DNA from: Fibrobacter sp. | GTDB taxonomy: Bacteria > Fibrobacterota > Fibrobacteria > Fibrobacterales > Fibrobacteraceae | Reading direction: 5' to 3' | Length of the DNA: 36,217 bases | NCBI GenBank assembly: GCA_017520105.1 | Contig: JAFWRL010000152.1 | Span: forward strand, 1 to 36,217 | Shown here: positions 1 to 8,760 of the stretch, in pieces | How the letters are laid out: each line of letters starts with the position of its first letter | How positions within the stretch are numbered: position 1 is the first letter of the stretch | Position numbers and translations under genes: made by a program | Notes under the pieces: generated by a model | Databases searched by the model: none | What the model was told of the DNA's origin: nothing | Seen by the model: only the letters and a program-made list of their open reading frames with translations

Positions 1-14
1 CATTTATATAGAAG

Positions 15-40
15 ATGCCCGCACAGTGGCGGGCATGACA
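15..40. repeat. Dispersed GC-rich hairpin repeat, copy 1
   Basis: A perfect 8-bp inverted repeat, ATGCCCGC (15-22) and GCGGGCAT (29-36), encloses a 6-nt loop (ACAGTG) and is followed by GACA. A second copy with the same stem, a permuted loop and the same GACA tail lies at 34915-34940. The stem follows the last gene of the glycan operon and may help end its transcript, but there is no clean T-run on the minus strand, so a terminator role is only inferred. Confidence 0.75.
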
Positions 41-64
41 AGCATCAAAACATAAAAATGTTTT

Positions 65-1807
65 TTACATCAGCATTATGTATAAAACGCTGCTGCTCAC
101 AATAAACGCAAAGATTAGAGAATAGCCAACGACCTTCCATTTTACAGAAGAATCTTTCAACGTAACACCTATCGCAACAAACGGACAGAAACTTAAAAGA
201 ACCGGCAGAATGTATCTGAAATCATTGCTGCACCCAAACGGATACTTGATTCGCAGAGCCATCAGCGAAGCAATAAAAGCAACTCCCTGCAACAAAAGTA
301 TCCAATGGGATAGATTAAGTCGCGTTCTCCAAAAACCGCGAATTGCATACACGATAAGCCCAAGCAAGAAAACGCTCATCAACGTGGCCCAGAAGCGGCC
401 CGCCGGAGTCGAAAGCATTGTCCATTCGCCAAACATCGAACTTTTAAGCATATAGTTCCAAAAATAGTCACGCCCCATGGAGCTGTCCCAACCGCTTGTA
501 AACGGTTGCATCAGGAAATTCTGCAAATCAAAATACAGATAGTTGGCAGTCTCGTTCGGGACTCTCATTCCCGAATTCAAGGCATTGGCATTTCCGACAA
601 GTTCATCGCCCAATAACTTACGAACAGCAAAATGAATAGCAGCGGCAACAAACAAAATCCACGAAATAATTTCGGACTTCGACAGCGATTGCCAACGACG
701 ATTTGCGAAGAATCCACTTACCGCAAACACGAAAACCATTCCAAGAGATACAATCCCCGTCGATTTAGTCCACATCGCAAGAGCAGCGGCAATGACGGAC
801 ATTATCAAATACTTTCCACGGCAATCCTTGACATAGCTGATTCCCGCCCACACGCATAAAACATGCAAGAAGTAAAACATCTGGTCATTCCCGATGCGGG
901 GCGCAACTAGAATCATCAACGGCCAAAAGACCCAAAGTGCCGAAGACAAAACTAAAGCAGGACCTCGTTCCAGAATCTTTTTCAGGAACAGGAGGCCAAA
1001 GAATGTTGTCAGTACCGAAAGTAACAAGCTAAAGGCCTGAAGCCCCGTGGTTCCCTGCATCCCAAGGTATTCACCCAAAACATAAGATGGCGCTGCAGCA
1101 ATGTAATACACAGGCGGATGGTAGCACGACCAGCATTCATCTTTACCCGGAATGGAATGGTTGTTTATAACGTATTGAATATATTCAATATGCCCTTCCA
1201 CATCCATCGAAAACCTCTTGTACGGAATATCCAGATAGAAGAATGAACGGAAAAGAATTCCCAAAAAGAGAAGAACCATCAAAGTTTTGCCCATCCTTAA
1301 ACGGAGAGCGATAAAAGCAAAGAACAGCGCGAACGAGATTATAGCAAGAGCATGGATAATCTGACCGGCAACAGACTTCATCTTTATAAAAGCCATAAAT
1401 CCACCGGGACCGCCCCCATTATGCAGCGTCACCGAATAATGCGTTTTTCCACCTTGACGATAAGGAGCAAGCACGCTATCTTCTAGCGTAAACCCCTTTG
1501 AATAACTGCAATGGCCATGGACATCCGAAAGATCCATCGTATGTTCACCTATTTTGATACGATCCGCACAATCGTCGGGAACTATCATCATATCATAAGA
1601 GAAATTGAACGGACTAACCACGTCAAATTCCATATTGAACGGATTATTGACTTCGATATCCCGAAGAAGCGGAATGGAAACTTTTTCAGAAGTTCCGTTC
1701 TGCACAAAGCTTACATTCTCAATGGAAATTTTGCTTATAATCCCCAAAACAAAGAAGAGGGTAAAACAGGCAAAGGCAATAAATTCAGGAGTCTTGATGT
1801 ATTTCAT
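65..1807 (-). CDS. GT-C fold membrane glycosyltransferase (GT39/PMT-like), paralogue of 3589-5322
   Basis: The 580-residue polytopic membrane protein resembles lipid-linked-sugar-dependent GT-C transferases. After a first membrane segment (about residues 10-28) comes an extracytoplasmic soluble stretch of roughly 110 residues, then about ten further hydrophobic segments. The acidic motif DVEGHIEYI, expected in the first catalytic loop of GT-C enzymes, is followed by CWSCYHPPVYY, a variant of the HPPLYY motif of GT39 proteins. The paralogue two genes upstream shares DVGGHEHYI, CWTCYHPPVYF and a C-terminal KYPFxCSNDFRYI block. It is the last gene of a minus-strand operon, 37 nt after its neighbour. 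GT-C enzymes transfer sugars from polyprenyl-phosphate carriers on the outer face of the inner membrane. Donor and acceptor are unknown. The pair of cysteines before HPP is unusual and could form a disulfide. The family call is fairly secure; substrate specificity is not. Confidence 0.8.
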   Translation of the reverse strand: MKYIKTPEFIAFACFTLFFVLGIISKISIENVSFVQNGTSEKVSIPLLRDIEVNNPFNMEFDVVSPFNFSYDMMIVPDDCADRIKIGEHTMDLSDVHGHCSYSKGFTLEDSVLAPYRQGGKTHYSVTLHNGGGPGGFMAFIKMKSVAGQIIHALAIISFALFFAFIALRLRMGKTLMVLLFLGILFRSFFYLDIPYKRFSMDVEGHIEYIQYVINNHSIPGKDECWSCYHPPVYYIAAAPSYVLGEYLGMQGTTGLQAFSLLLSVLTTFFGLLFLKKILERGPALVLSSALWVFWPLMILVAPRIGNDQMFYFLHVLCVWAGISYVKDCRGKYLIMSVIAAALAMWTKSTGIVSLGMVFVFAVSGFFANRRWQSLSKSEIISWILFVAAAIHFAVRKLLGDELVGNANALNSGMRVPNETANYLYFDLQNFLMQPFTSGWDSSMGRDYFWNYMLKSSMFGEWTMLSTPAGRFWATLMSVFLLGLIVYAIRGFWRTRLNLSHWILLLQGVAFIASLMALRIKYPFGCSNDFRYILPVLLSFCPFVAIGVTLKDSSVKWKVVGYSLIFAFIVSSSVLYIMLM

Positions 1808-1844
1808 AATTGATTTTTTCCATTATTAAATTGCGCGAATTTAT

Positions 1845-3587
1845 TTACTTTAATTTGATATAACCATTCAGCCAGTCGGTATGATCACAGTTATTGGGAC
1901 CGTCCGGATCCGTTTCAAGTTCCAGCAATGTCGCACCTTGTAACGGAACCTGAGTAAAGAAGGCTGAATCTACGCCGCGCACTAATGGACTGCGCCAAAC
2001 TTCTTTACCGTCAACCCTTATAATAAATATGGCACTACCTTGGTCATAACATTCGTCATCAATTCCGGCGCCAATAAACAAGGCATCTGCGTTTTTCGGA
2101 AGATCATAGACAAATTTCGACGGGGCATGCGTTCCCAAACCATTTTTATAGACCTGTTTCCCAACAATCAGCATGTGCGAATCTACAGACCGGTTTGTCT
2201 TCGGCGTTCCATAGCCCTGTTCTGACTGGCGTATGCTCAAATTTTCTAGAAGGACGATGTTTTCACCTTTCGGAGCGACAACCGGCCTATTACGGTAAGC
2301 GATATAGCCACCTTCTATCAAAAGAATTACAGATAAAAGCACATAAGGAGTCCATGCCGGGAATGGGACTTTTTTGATTTCGTACAATACCTTATTTACC
2401 TTTTTGGGCATTGCAACAACTAAAAGCGAAGCGACCAGCGCAATACATCCCACCATCGAAACGGTATTCCACACATCGTTACCACGGAACGGATTGATTA
2501 GGTTCACATTCAGCGTAGCGACAAGCGTAATCAAAAGGCACGGGACACCACCTCGACACATATCCCACACAAGCCAACAAATCGCCATGGGCACAGCGTA
2601 AAGCAAATAACGTTCATGCATCCCCGGCAACAGCACGAAAAATGCAAGACCGTTCAATGTACAAAGAGCGAAAGCGGTCCGAATGTTCTTGCATAAAATC
2701 GACTTTATCAGGACAAAAACCGAAACAATAACGAAAAAGATTTTTCCAAGAATAGCGGGCTTTAGCAAAAAGCCAAGGCCATCTGCGCTCGCGCCCCAAA
2801 TCGGCACATTGTCTGGAGCAGCGTTTCCCACAAGCAGAACCCACAAATTAGTGGCATTCATAGTCGCATACGGATACTGGCTCGTCGTCTGCACATACGC
2901 TCTCGAAAGCATGGGCAAGAGGTTCCCGCCAATGGCGAACGGGAGCAAAACAACCGCGGCACCAACAATAGCAAGCGGAATACCTTTCCAGGACGTTCTC
3001 CAGTTGCGGATAAAGAGACCGCCAAAGATAGGCAAGAACGCTATCATCTGGAACTTTGCAAGAAGCGCAAGCAAGTACAGCATCGACGCAAGGAATATAT
3101 AGCGCGGACGGCTAATGCAATAAATAGCAAGAACAGCAAGCACAACCGGCAATAAATCCACCTGTCCCCAAACCGGGCCGTTAATCAGAATCGCCGGATT
3201 CAAAGCGACAAAGGCAATCAGCAAATGTTTTTTCCAATCCGGGTAATTAAACTTTTCCGTAATACGGCAAAGAAAATCCACAAAGAACAAATGCGAGAAG
3301 AATACCGGCCAAAGGCAAAGGAACTTCAAGAAAAAAGTTTTATCGACTGCAAAATCCAAAACAGCATGGATTTGCGCGACAACCCAAAGCCAAAAGACAT
3401 ATAGCGGCGGGTAATTTCCCTTGAAGCCGCCAAAGCCACCATCCATTAGCTGTTGGACCCAGCCCACCCAAAAGCTCTGATCGCCATCGTAAGGAGTACT
3501 TGCAGTGCAGACAACATTTGCGAGCAAGCAGATTGTGCCCCAAAGAATAAACAGTTTCAAGTTGTTTCGGTACTTGTACATGAACAT
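1845..3587 (-). CDS. GT-C membrane mannosyltransferase-like protein with C-terminal NPCBM-like domain
   Basis: The first ~410 residues are a polytopic GT-C region with the acidic loop motif DGDQSFWVGW and NYPPLYVF, the pattern of Gpi18/COG5542-type mannosyltransferases. After the last membrane segment, about residues 435-580 form a soluble, extracytoplasmic beta-rich domain. Its GLGTHAPSKFVYDLP block, FIGAGIDDE and VDGKEVWRSPLVRG match the NPCBM family (novel putative carbohydrate-binding module, usually found on glycoside hydrolases). A transferase joined to a sugar-binding module suggests that the module holds the acceptor glycan; this is inference. The gene lies in the operon between two paralogous GT-C genes, 1 nt after the upstream gene, so translational coupling is likely. 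Donor and product are unknown. Confidence 0.8.
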   Translation of the reverse strand: MFMYKYRNNLKLFILWGTICLLANVVCTASTPYDGDQSFWVGWVQQLMDGGFGGFKGNYPPLYVFWLWVVAQIHAVLDFAVDKTFFLKFLCLWPVFFSHLFFVDFLCRITEKFNYPDWKKHLLIAFVALNPAILINGPVWGQVDLLPVVLAVLAIYCISRPRYIFLASMLYLLALLAKFQMIAFLPIFGGLFIRNWRTSWKGIPLAIVGAAVVLLPFAIGGNLLPMLSRAYVQTTSQYPYATMNATNLWVLLVGNAAPDNVPIWGASADGLGFLLKPAILGKIFFVIVSVFVLIKSILCKNIRTAFALCTLNGLAFFVLLPGMHERYLLYAVPMAICWLVWDMCRGGVPCLLITLVATLNVNLINPFRGNDVWNTVSMVGCIALVASLLVVAMPKKVNKVLYEIKKVPFPAWTPYVLLSVILLIEGGYIAYRNRPVVAPKGENIVLLENLSIRQSEQGYGTPKTNRSVDSHMLIVGKQVYKNGLGTHAPSKFVYDLPKNADALFIGAGIDDECYDQGSAIFIIRVDGKEVWRSPLVRGVDSAFFTQVPLQGATLLELETDPDGPNNCDHTDWLNGYIKLK

Positions 3588-3588
3588 G

Positions 3589-5322
3589 TTATAAACTCAA
3601 CAATAAAATGGAACTGCAAACAGCAAATAGCAAAACGACACTCCAGCCACAAACTTTAAGTATTCGGGAAGCGCCGGCGCCGCAGTAACCCAAGGCCACC
3701 CACGGCAGGCAACTCAAAAGGACGGGCACAATGTAGCGGAAATCGTTGCTGCAAGAGAACGGGTATTTCAGACGGAGCGTAATCATCGCGGCAAAGAAAA
3801 GGAACGCCTGAGCAGCGAGAACCACCTGAACCTTATCCCAGCGGGATTTCCAGAATCCGCGAATGCCAAATCCCAGGAGAGCGACAAAGCAAGCGCTGAT
3901 GATGGAGGCAAGCCAAAGTCCCTTGGGCGTTGACAACAAATGAAATTCTCCGAAGAGCGAAGTCTTTGCGAGGTAATTCCAGAAAAACTGGCGACCGAGA
4001 TTATCGTGCCACGGGTCTATATAGGGATTTGTCAAGAACGTCTTGAAATCGAAAAACAGGAAATTCCCCGGATCATTGCGGACAAGTACGGTATTGTCGT
4101 TACCACTTGCGTTTCCAACGATATCTTGGGTCAAGGCAACGCATGCCACCGAAATCGCGGCAGCAACAAAAAGGCCTACCCCGACGCGTTCCGAACGGCT
4201 CCAACTGCGCGGATTGCGGAAAAGCTGAAGCAATGCCGTAAGCCCGAGAATGCCAAAGGTGACGACCGCCGTCGATTTTGTCCAGTAGGCAATAAACGAT
4301 GCCACGACTGCGACAATGAAATACTTCCCGAAATTCGTGCGGATGTACTTAAAGCAGCCCCACAACGCAATTGCGTGCATTGCATAAAAGAGGATATCGT
4401 TCCCGAGGCGAGGCGAGGCCAAAATAAAGCTCGGCCAGACGCTCCACAAAAGCGCTGCAGCAAAGAGAGGAGCTCCACTCAACACATTTTTAAGGCAAGC
4501 AAGGCCAAAGCCGAGCGCGACAAGCGAAATGAGGAAATCAAACCACTTGACAGCATTCTGCGGTGCACAATGCATGAGATTCGACATTTTCCACACACCA
4601 GCGCTCAGCACAAAATAAACAGGCGGATGGTAGCAAGTCCAGCAATCATCCGATGCGGGAATGCGGCCATTTTCTGCGATGATTTTTATGTAATGCTCAT
4701 GACCGCCCACGTCGTGCCCACGTTGGTTATAGAACGTTTCGCTGGTGTAGCCCACACGCAAAAGAAGCCCTATAAAGAAAACGAGAAGCAAGCTGCGTCT
4801 TAGCTTAAGACGGGCCCCAATCGAAAAGATGAGCGCACCAAGCAGCAAGAAGAACATCACCGAGAAAAAGCCTAACCAAGATCCGCTGCCATTGATGGCT
4901 GCCGTAATGCCGCCAGGGCCACCACCGTTCCAGAGCGACATCCGAATATGAAAATTCGAAATATCCTTGCCCAGATTCTTTACGATTTCAGCTTTGTCTA
5001 GAATAAAGCCCCGATTCCAGTCGCAATAACCTGGATATTGTTCAAACGGAAACTTGACATCATTGACAACAAGTTCAGTAACACAATCATCTGGATGAAT
5101 TTTCAAGAAAAAATCGCTTGCGAAACCTGCGGCAACATCCATGTCAACGGTAAAGTTTTCTCCATCTTCCATCGGAACGCTCACCGGCATAACCGTTGCG
5201 GAATCAGTCCCTTGCCTATGCAAGACGACGTTCTTTATTTCCGGGTTGAACGCATACGAAAGGACGACAAAAAGAGCCATCCCCAGAATCAAGGGTAGTT
5301 CCCGCTTAACGAAGCTTCGCAT
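3589..5322 (-). CDS. GT-C fold membrane glycosyltransferase (GT39/PMT-like), paralogue of 65-1807
   Basis: The 577-residue protein has the same plan as the gene at 65-1807: one N-terminal membrane segment, about 110 soluble residues with a WNGGGPGG block, then a polytopic GT-C region. Catalytic-loop motifs are DVGGHEHYI and CWTCYHPPVYF; near the C-terminus KYPFSCSNDFRYI is shared. The ATG overlaps the stop of the FAD oxidoreductase gene by one base (TAATG), with GAAGG upstream, which fits translational coupling. The two paralogues flank the NPCBM-bearing transferase, so the operon encodes three transferases that may act sequentially on one glycan, or on two related ones. Predicted site of action is the periplasmic face of the inner membrane. 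Sugar specificity cannot be read from the sequence. Confidence 0.8.
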   Translation of the reverse strand: MRSFVKRELPLILGMALFVVLSYAFNPEIKNVVLHRQGTDSATVMPVSVPMEDGENFTVDMDVAAGFASDFFLKIHPDDCVTELVVNDVKFPFEQYPGYCDWNRGFILDKAEIVKNLGKDISNFHIRMSLWNGGGPGGITAAINGSGSWLGFFSVMFFLLLGALIFSIGARLKLRRSLLLVFFIGLLLRVGYTSETFYNQRGHDVGGHEHYIKIIAENGRIPASDDCWTCYHPPVYFVLSAGVWKMSNLMHCAPQNAVKWFDFLISLVALGFGLACLKNVLSGAPLFAAALLWSVWPSFILASPRLGNDILFYAMHAIALWGCFKYIRTNFGKYFIVAVVASFIAYWTKSTAVVTFGILGLTALLQLFRNPRSWSRSERVGVGLFVAAAISVACVALTQDIVGNASGNDNTVLVRNDPGNFLFFDFKTFLTNPYIDPWHDNLGRQFFWNYLAKTSLFGEFHLLSTPKGLWLASIISACFVALLGFGIRGFWKSRWDKVQVVLAAQAFLFFAAMITLRLKYPFSCSNDFRYIVPVLLSCLPWVALGYCGAGASRILKVCGWSVVLLFAVCSSILLLSL

Positions 5323-6983
5323 TACTTTTTACCTTCGTGGTATTCCTCTTCGCTGTTCACGCTCCAAAGCGAGGTTTTGTCCGTCGAATTTTCGCGGATG
5401 CACTTCACGACTTCCATGGCGGCGAGCATGCTGTGGTCCATGTTATTGTACTTATGCATGCCATTGCGCCCCATGAGGAACATATTATCAATCGAATCGA
5501 GGTAACTGCGGACCTTATCAAATTCGCCGTAAGTACCGAAGTAGGCAGGGTAAGCCTTCTTGATATGGAATACCACGGCGTCGCGGACAGATTCAGGCCT
5601 TGCCACGTCAATCTTGTCGAGTTCCGCAATCGCAAACTTGATGAAGTCATCATCGGGCATGCGCCACATTTCGTCGCCTTCGGTAGCAAAGTATTCAAGC
5701 CCAATCCACACCTTTTCGGGGTCTGCAACAAGGTATGGACTCCAGTTATTGAATATCTGGATACGGCCGAGCTTCACGTCGGATTCCTGAACATAAATCC
5801 AGTTGTCGGCCACGAACTTGAGCTTGCTTTCGGGCGTTCCCGGTTTGGCAGGATTCTTGATTTCAAGTTTATCCAAAAGGAGGCCCACAGTAATGAAATC
5901 GCGATACACGAGACCGTCGGAAACACGACGCACTTCGGCGGGCACGGGCATCTTTTCGCTATCCATCGCAGCAACGAGTTCCTTGACCGGCATCGTCGAG
6001 AGGAAATAGTCGCAAGGGACCGTTTCATAAGCGATAGCACCGTCTTCCGCAAGGTTTTCTACGACAACGCTCAACACACGTTTGCCCATATCGTCGCGGT
6101 TCACGCCCACGACCTTCGCATTCATGTGAATCTCGCCGCCCATTTCCTGGACCTTCTCGGCAACGGTTTCCCAAAGCTGGCCAGGGCCGAACTTCGGATA
6201 AAGGAACTGACCGATAAGACTCGTTTCGGTATCCTTTTGGCGGATATCGGCAGCATTAGCGGAAGCCCCATCGGCAGAAGCGTCCGCCTTTTTCTTGCCC
6301 GCAAAAATCTGCTTTACCGCATGCACCACGGTTTTCGTAATCGAAAGGCCCTTGATGCGCTGGCCGCCCCAATCAGGGCTAATCTTGCTGCACGGCACAC
6401 CCCACACCTTTTCGGTGTAGTCGCGGAAGAACGTGCGGTAAAGTTCCACGCCAAAACGGTTAATCATGAAGTCTTCGAGGCTATTTTCTTTGCGGGCGGG
6501 GAGCAACTGCACCTTGATGTAGCTCAAGCCGATTTTCATCATGCGCCAAAGCCCAAGATTGCGAATCGTGTCGCCGTTCAAGCTGATGGGGTAATTGAAC
6601 AACTTGCGCAAAAAGAGAATTCGCGAAAGGCGGCTACGGCAGAGCATCACGTAATCCGTCTTTTCCGGATCGGGGCCGCCTTCCGTCAGCGGAACCTTGC
6701 GCCCAATCGCGATATCGTCCTTGCTAGCTACACCCTGCAGCGGCAAGATTCCCTGCCACCAGTCCATCACCGTATCGCTCTTGCTGAAAAAACGATGGCC
6801 GCCAATATCCATGCGGTTGCCTTTGTAACGCGCCGTACGCGAAATCCCGCCAATGACGTCTTCCGCCTCAAAAATCACAGGCTTCACATCTGTTGTCCGC
6901 AATAGTTCAAGAGCCGCAGTCAAGCCTGCGGGGCCAGCACCAGCAATTACAGCAACTTTCTTAAATTCTTTTTCGGTAGTCAT
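5322..6983 (-). CDS. NAD(P)/FAD-dependent amine-oxidase-like oxidoreductase
   Basis: The 553-residue soluble flavoprotein belongs to the protoporphyrinogen oxidase/UDP-galactopyranose-mutase-like superfamily. The dinucleotide-binding GxGxxG is at residues 15-20 (GAGPAG), with an acidic residue ending the second strand (FEAED), then IGGHRFFSK near residue 62 and a C-terminal FAD-contacting segment ([16 protein letters not shown], about 505-520). Residues about 235-260 form a low-complexity Ala/Asp-rich insertion. A strong ribosome site (GGAAGG) precedes the ATG. It lies 34 nt after the gtrA-like gene and overlaps the first GT-C gene, a partnership seen in bacterial glycan loci. It could rearrange or oxidise a nucleotide- or lipid-linked sugar, but haem biosynthesis is not excluded by sequence alone. 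Context makes the glycan role more likely. Confidence 0.75.
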   Translation of the reverse strand: MTTEKEFKKVAVIAGAGPAGLTAALELLRTTDVKPVIFEAEDVIGGISRTARYKGNRMDIGGHRFFSKSDTVMDWWQGILPLQGVASKDDIAIGRKVPLTEGGPDPEKTDYVMLCRSRLSRILFLRKLFNYPISLNGDTIRNLGLWRMMKIGLSYIKVQLLPARKENSLEDFMINRFGVELYRTFFRDYTEKVWGVPCSKISPDWGGQRIKGLSITKTVVHAVKQIFAGKKKADASADGASANAADIRQKDTETSLIGQFLYPKFGPGQLWETVAEKVQEMGGEIHMNAKVVGVNRDDMGKRVLSVVVENLAEDGAIAYETVPCDYFLSTMPVKELVAAMDSEKMPVPAEVRRVSDGLVYRDFITVGLLLDKLEIKNPAKPGTPESKLKFVADNWIYVQESDVKLGRIQIFNNWSPYLVADPEKVWIGLEYFATEGDEMWRMPDDDFIKFAIAELDKIDVARPESVRDAVVFHIKKAYPAYFGTYGEFDKVRSYLDSIDNMFLMGRNGMHKYNNMDHSMLAAMEVVKCIRENSTDKTSLWSVNSEEEYHEGKK

Positions 6984-7017
6984 TCAATCCTTCCTATACC
7001 TTTTAATCCTAACAAAT

Positions 7018-7470
7018 TCAAGCCGTTTTCCGTTCCCGGAAAAGCATCATTTTTCGGGCGCCAAAATTCCACATCAGCACCAAGACGGCAGCAAAAATTT
7101 TGGACAGCATTTCATTCCATCCAAGTTGCCCGACCATCAAATACATGAGCAGCTGATTAAAACCGACGCCCGCAATCCCGACCACGGCAAAAATGCCGAA
7201 TTCCGCTGTCTTCTTGTTTTCTAGAACACGTTTGCATTCCGAAAACACCCAGACAATGCTCATGATGTAATTAAGCACAAGCCCAGCTACAAGCCCCACC
7301 AGATTCGCGAGCAAGTAATGCCACTCGAACTTGTAAAGGCAAAGTGCAAAAAGCCCAAAATCTACAACAAAAGCAAGCCCGCCCGTTACAAGATAGCGCA
7401 CAAACTGGCCCATCAAGGAACTGCGAGGCATCTTTCTCCAAAGCCGCCTAACAAATGATTCATTTTGCAT
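7018..7470 (-). CDS. GtrA family membrane protein (putative polyprenyl-phosphate-sugar flippase)
   Basis: The 150-residue protein has four predicted membrane segments in the GtrA pattern: FVRYLVTGGLAFVVDFGLFAL near the start, a second helix with LVGLVAGLVLNYIMSIVWVF, and two C-terminal helices ending in WNFGARKMMLF. GtrA-family proteins are thought to flip polyprenyl-phosphate-linked sugars across the inner membrane for GT-C transferases, which fits the three GT-C genes downstream. I chose the ATG at 7468-7470 (MQNESF) because the family usually has a short N-terminus; an upstream TTG at 7527 would add 19 hydrophobic residues. No clear Shine-Dalgarno precedes either start. It is the first gene of the operon, diverging from the acyltransferase gene. 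Confidence 0.8.
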   Translation of the reverse strand: MQNESFVRRLWRKMPRSSLMGQFVRYLVTGGLAFVVDFGLFALCLYKFEWHYLLANLVGLVAGLVLNYIMSIVWVFSECKRVLENKKTAEFGIFAVVGIAGVGFNQLLMYLMVGQLGWNEMLSKIFAAVLVLMWNFGARKMMLFRERKTA

Positions 7471-7547
7471 GGGATTAATAATAACAATTTTCAGCGATAA
7501 AAGAGATTTCACAAGCAGAAATGCCAATAATATAGTCTATATGTTGC

Positions 7548-7570
7548 ATATAATACGTAACGTATTTTAT
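7548..7570. promoter_or_regulatory. Palindrome next to a TATAAT box, possible operator
   Basis: A perfect 7-1-7 palindrome, AATACGT-A-ACGTATT (7552-7566), extends to 11-bp arms with one mismatch (7548-7570). A TATAAT (7549-7554) overlaps its left arm. It sits between the divergent gtrA-like and acyltransferase genes, where a dimeric regulator could control either. No convincing -35 box is at the usual distance. The inverted repeat is seen; the operator role is inferred. Confidence 0.35.
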
Positions 7571-7608
7571 GGCATTTATTTCGCAAATTACAATAATCAA
7601 AAATTTTT

Positions 7609-7616
7609 TAAATTTG
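7609..7616 (+). promoter_or_regulatory. TAnnTTTG-type promoter element for the acyltransferase gene
   Basis: TAAATTTG fits the Bacteroidetes -7 element TAnnTTTG and lies 20 nt before the ATG at 7637, leaving a short leader. No TTTG was found at the expected upstream spacing, and the region is A+T-rich, so this could be chance. Confidence 0.3.
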
Positions 7617-7636
7617 GAAAAAATAATAAAACCAAC

Positions 7637-8713
7637 ATGAAACCTAAAAGAATCGAATATATTGACGTTGCCAAGTTCCTAGCCATGATTCTAGTCGTGT
7701 TCACGCATGGCGTCAAGGAAAGCAACTTTGTAGCCTTTGCCTTTGCATTTCACCTGCCTGTATTCTTTGTTCTGAACGGGATGACGCTAAAAATCGAGGG
7801 CCAAAAGTTTGGCGACTTTCTCGTCAAAAAACTCCAGCGCTACATCGTTCCGATGTTCGGACTAGGAATTATTTGCGTTTTGTTCGATTTGTTTGTCAAA
7901 TGGCTGCTCAACAATCCAATTCCCGACCATTTCATCATCATAGGGATGGCAAACGTCATCAACCAAGTGAGGTTGTTCGCTATCTGGTTTTTGCCAGCAT
8001 TGTTCTTTACGGACATTATCCTCTTCGGATTCCACCGCATGGCCAAAGGCAGGCTATGGCTCATGGGCATCTTGTCGCTGTTGCTCTTGGGAATCGGCAT
8101 TCTTTTCAATCAGTTCCACAACGTTGCATTGGTCTGGAACTTTGACGCTGCGTTTTTCGGCACCCTCTTTACGTACCTGGGATTCGCGTTCCACCACCAG
8201 AAGCTTTCGGGCTTCTACAACTTTGTCACAAAGAAACGCATCCGTGCACTCTTTATCGGGATTGTCTTGATGACTGGCACTTATTTTATCAGTCAATACC
8301 ATTACGAGATTGAGCATCGCCATCTTGAAATGTTTTCTCGTTACTTTATGCCATATTATATGACTCTCCCCAACGCCGTCATTGGTTCACTCGGATTCAT
8401 TCTCATCTGTCGCGGGATTACGAATCCAGTTTTTGCAAAACCAGTCGAAATGAACCTCGCTCTTTTGGCATTCCATCAAATTCTGGCGTTCCCGCTATTC
8501 CGGTTCAAACTTTGTCCTGAATGGTGGGCAAACGTTCACCAGTTGCCGGTAAGCGACCCGCAATACATGTTGTTCAACAGCGCGATGACATTGTTTTCGA
8601 TTGCACTCATTGCGGTTATTTACTTTATCATCAAGTATTCCCCAATAAGCGTCATCGTGAATCAACCATTGGCGGGGATATATAGACGAGAGACGAGTGA
8701 CGAGAGAGAGTAA
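7637..8713 (+). CDS. Acyltransferase 3 family membrane protein
   Basis: The 358-residue polytopic protein starts with RIEYIDVAKFLAMILVVFTH, a good match to the start of acyltransferase-3 (OatA/WecH/NodX-type) proteins, where an Arg and the His at the end of helix 1 are important. About ten hydrophobic helices follow. These enzymes move acetyl or other acyl groups onto sugars outside the inner membrane, so it may decorate the glycan made by the divergent operon. The ATG at 7637 is preferred because the 56 upstream codons of the open frame are A+T-rich and not family-like. The C-terminal codons (encoding RRETSDERE) are read from a heptamer repeat array, so the natural C-terminus may have been rewritten by the repeat. 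Confidence 0.75.
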   Translation: MKPKRIEYIDVAKFLAMILVVFTHGVKESNFVAFAFAFHLPVFFVLNGMTLKIEGQKFGDFLVKKLQRYIVPMFGLGIICVLFDLFVKWLLNNPIPDHFIIIGMANVINQVRLFAIWFLPALFFTDIILFGFHRMAKGRLWLMGILSLLLLGIGILFNQFHNVALVWNFDAAFFGTLFTYLGFAFHHQKLSGFYNFVTKKRIRALFIGIVLMTGTYFISQYHYEIEHRHLEMFSRYFMPYYMTLPNAVIGSLGFILICRGITNPVFAKPVEMNLALLAFHQILAFPLFRFKLCPEWWANVHQLPVSDPQYMLFNSAMTLFSIALIAVIYFIIKYSPISVIVNQPLAGIYRRETSDERE

Positions 8714-8757
8714 ACAGTGATTAGTGGTTAGGAATGAAAAATTAAAAGTTAAAAATG
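8684..8757 (+). repeat. Heptanucleotide tandem array (10 degenerate units in three blocks)
   Basis: The stretch divides into 7-nt units: AGACGAG, AGACGAG, TGACGAG, AGAGAGT (8684-8711); a 4-nt AAAC; AGTGATT, AGTGGTT, AGGAATG (8716-8736); then AAAAATT, AAAAGTT, AAAAATG (8737-8757). The first block overlaps the end of the acyltransferase gene. Three nucleotides later the palindromic ACGTCAT element begins. The 18-mer ATATAGACGAGAGACGAG (8680-8697) recurs at 9229-9246 inside the aminopeptidase gene. Confidence 0.8.
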
Positions 8758-8760
8758 AAA

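Noticed and set aside
5337..6905. 522-codon plus-strand open frame
   Set aside because: Antisense to the FAD oxidoreductase, whose motifs are unmistakable; composition is typical of a shadow frame.
7471..7527. TTG start extending the GtrA-like protein by 19 residues
   Set aside because: The family has short N-termini and the ATG at 7470 gives a standard length; not fully excluded.
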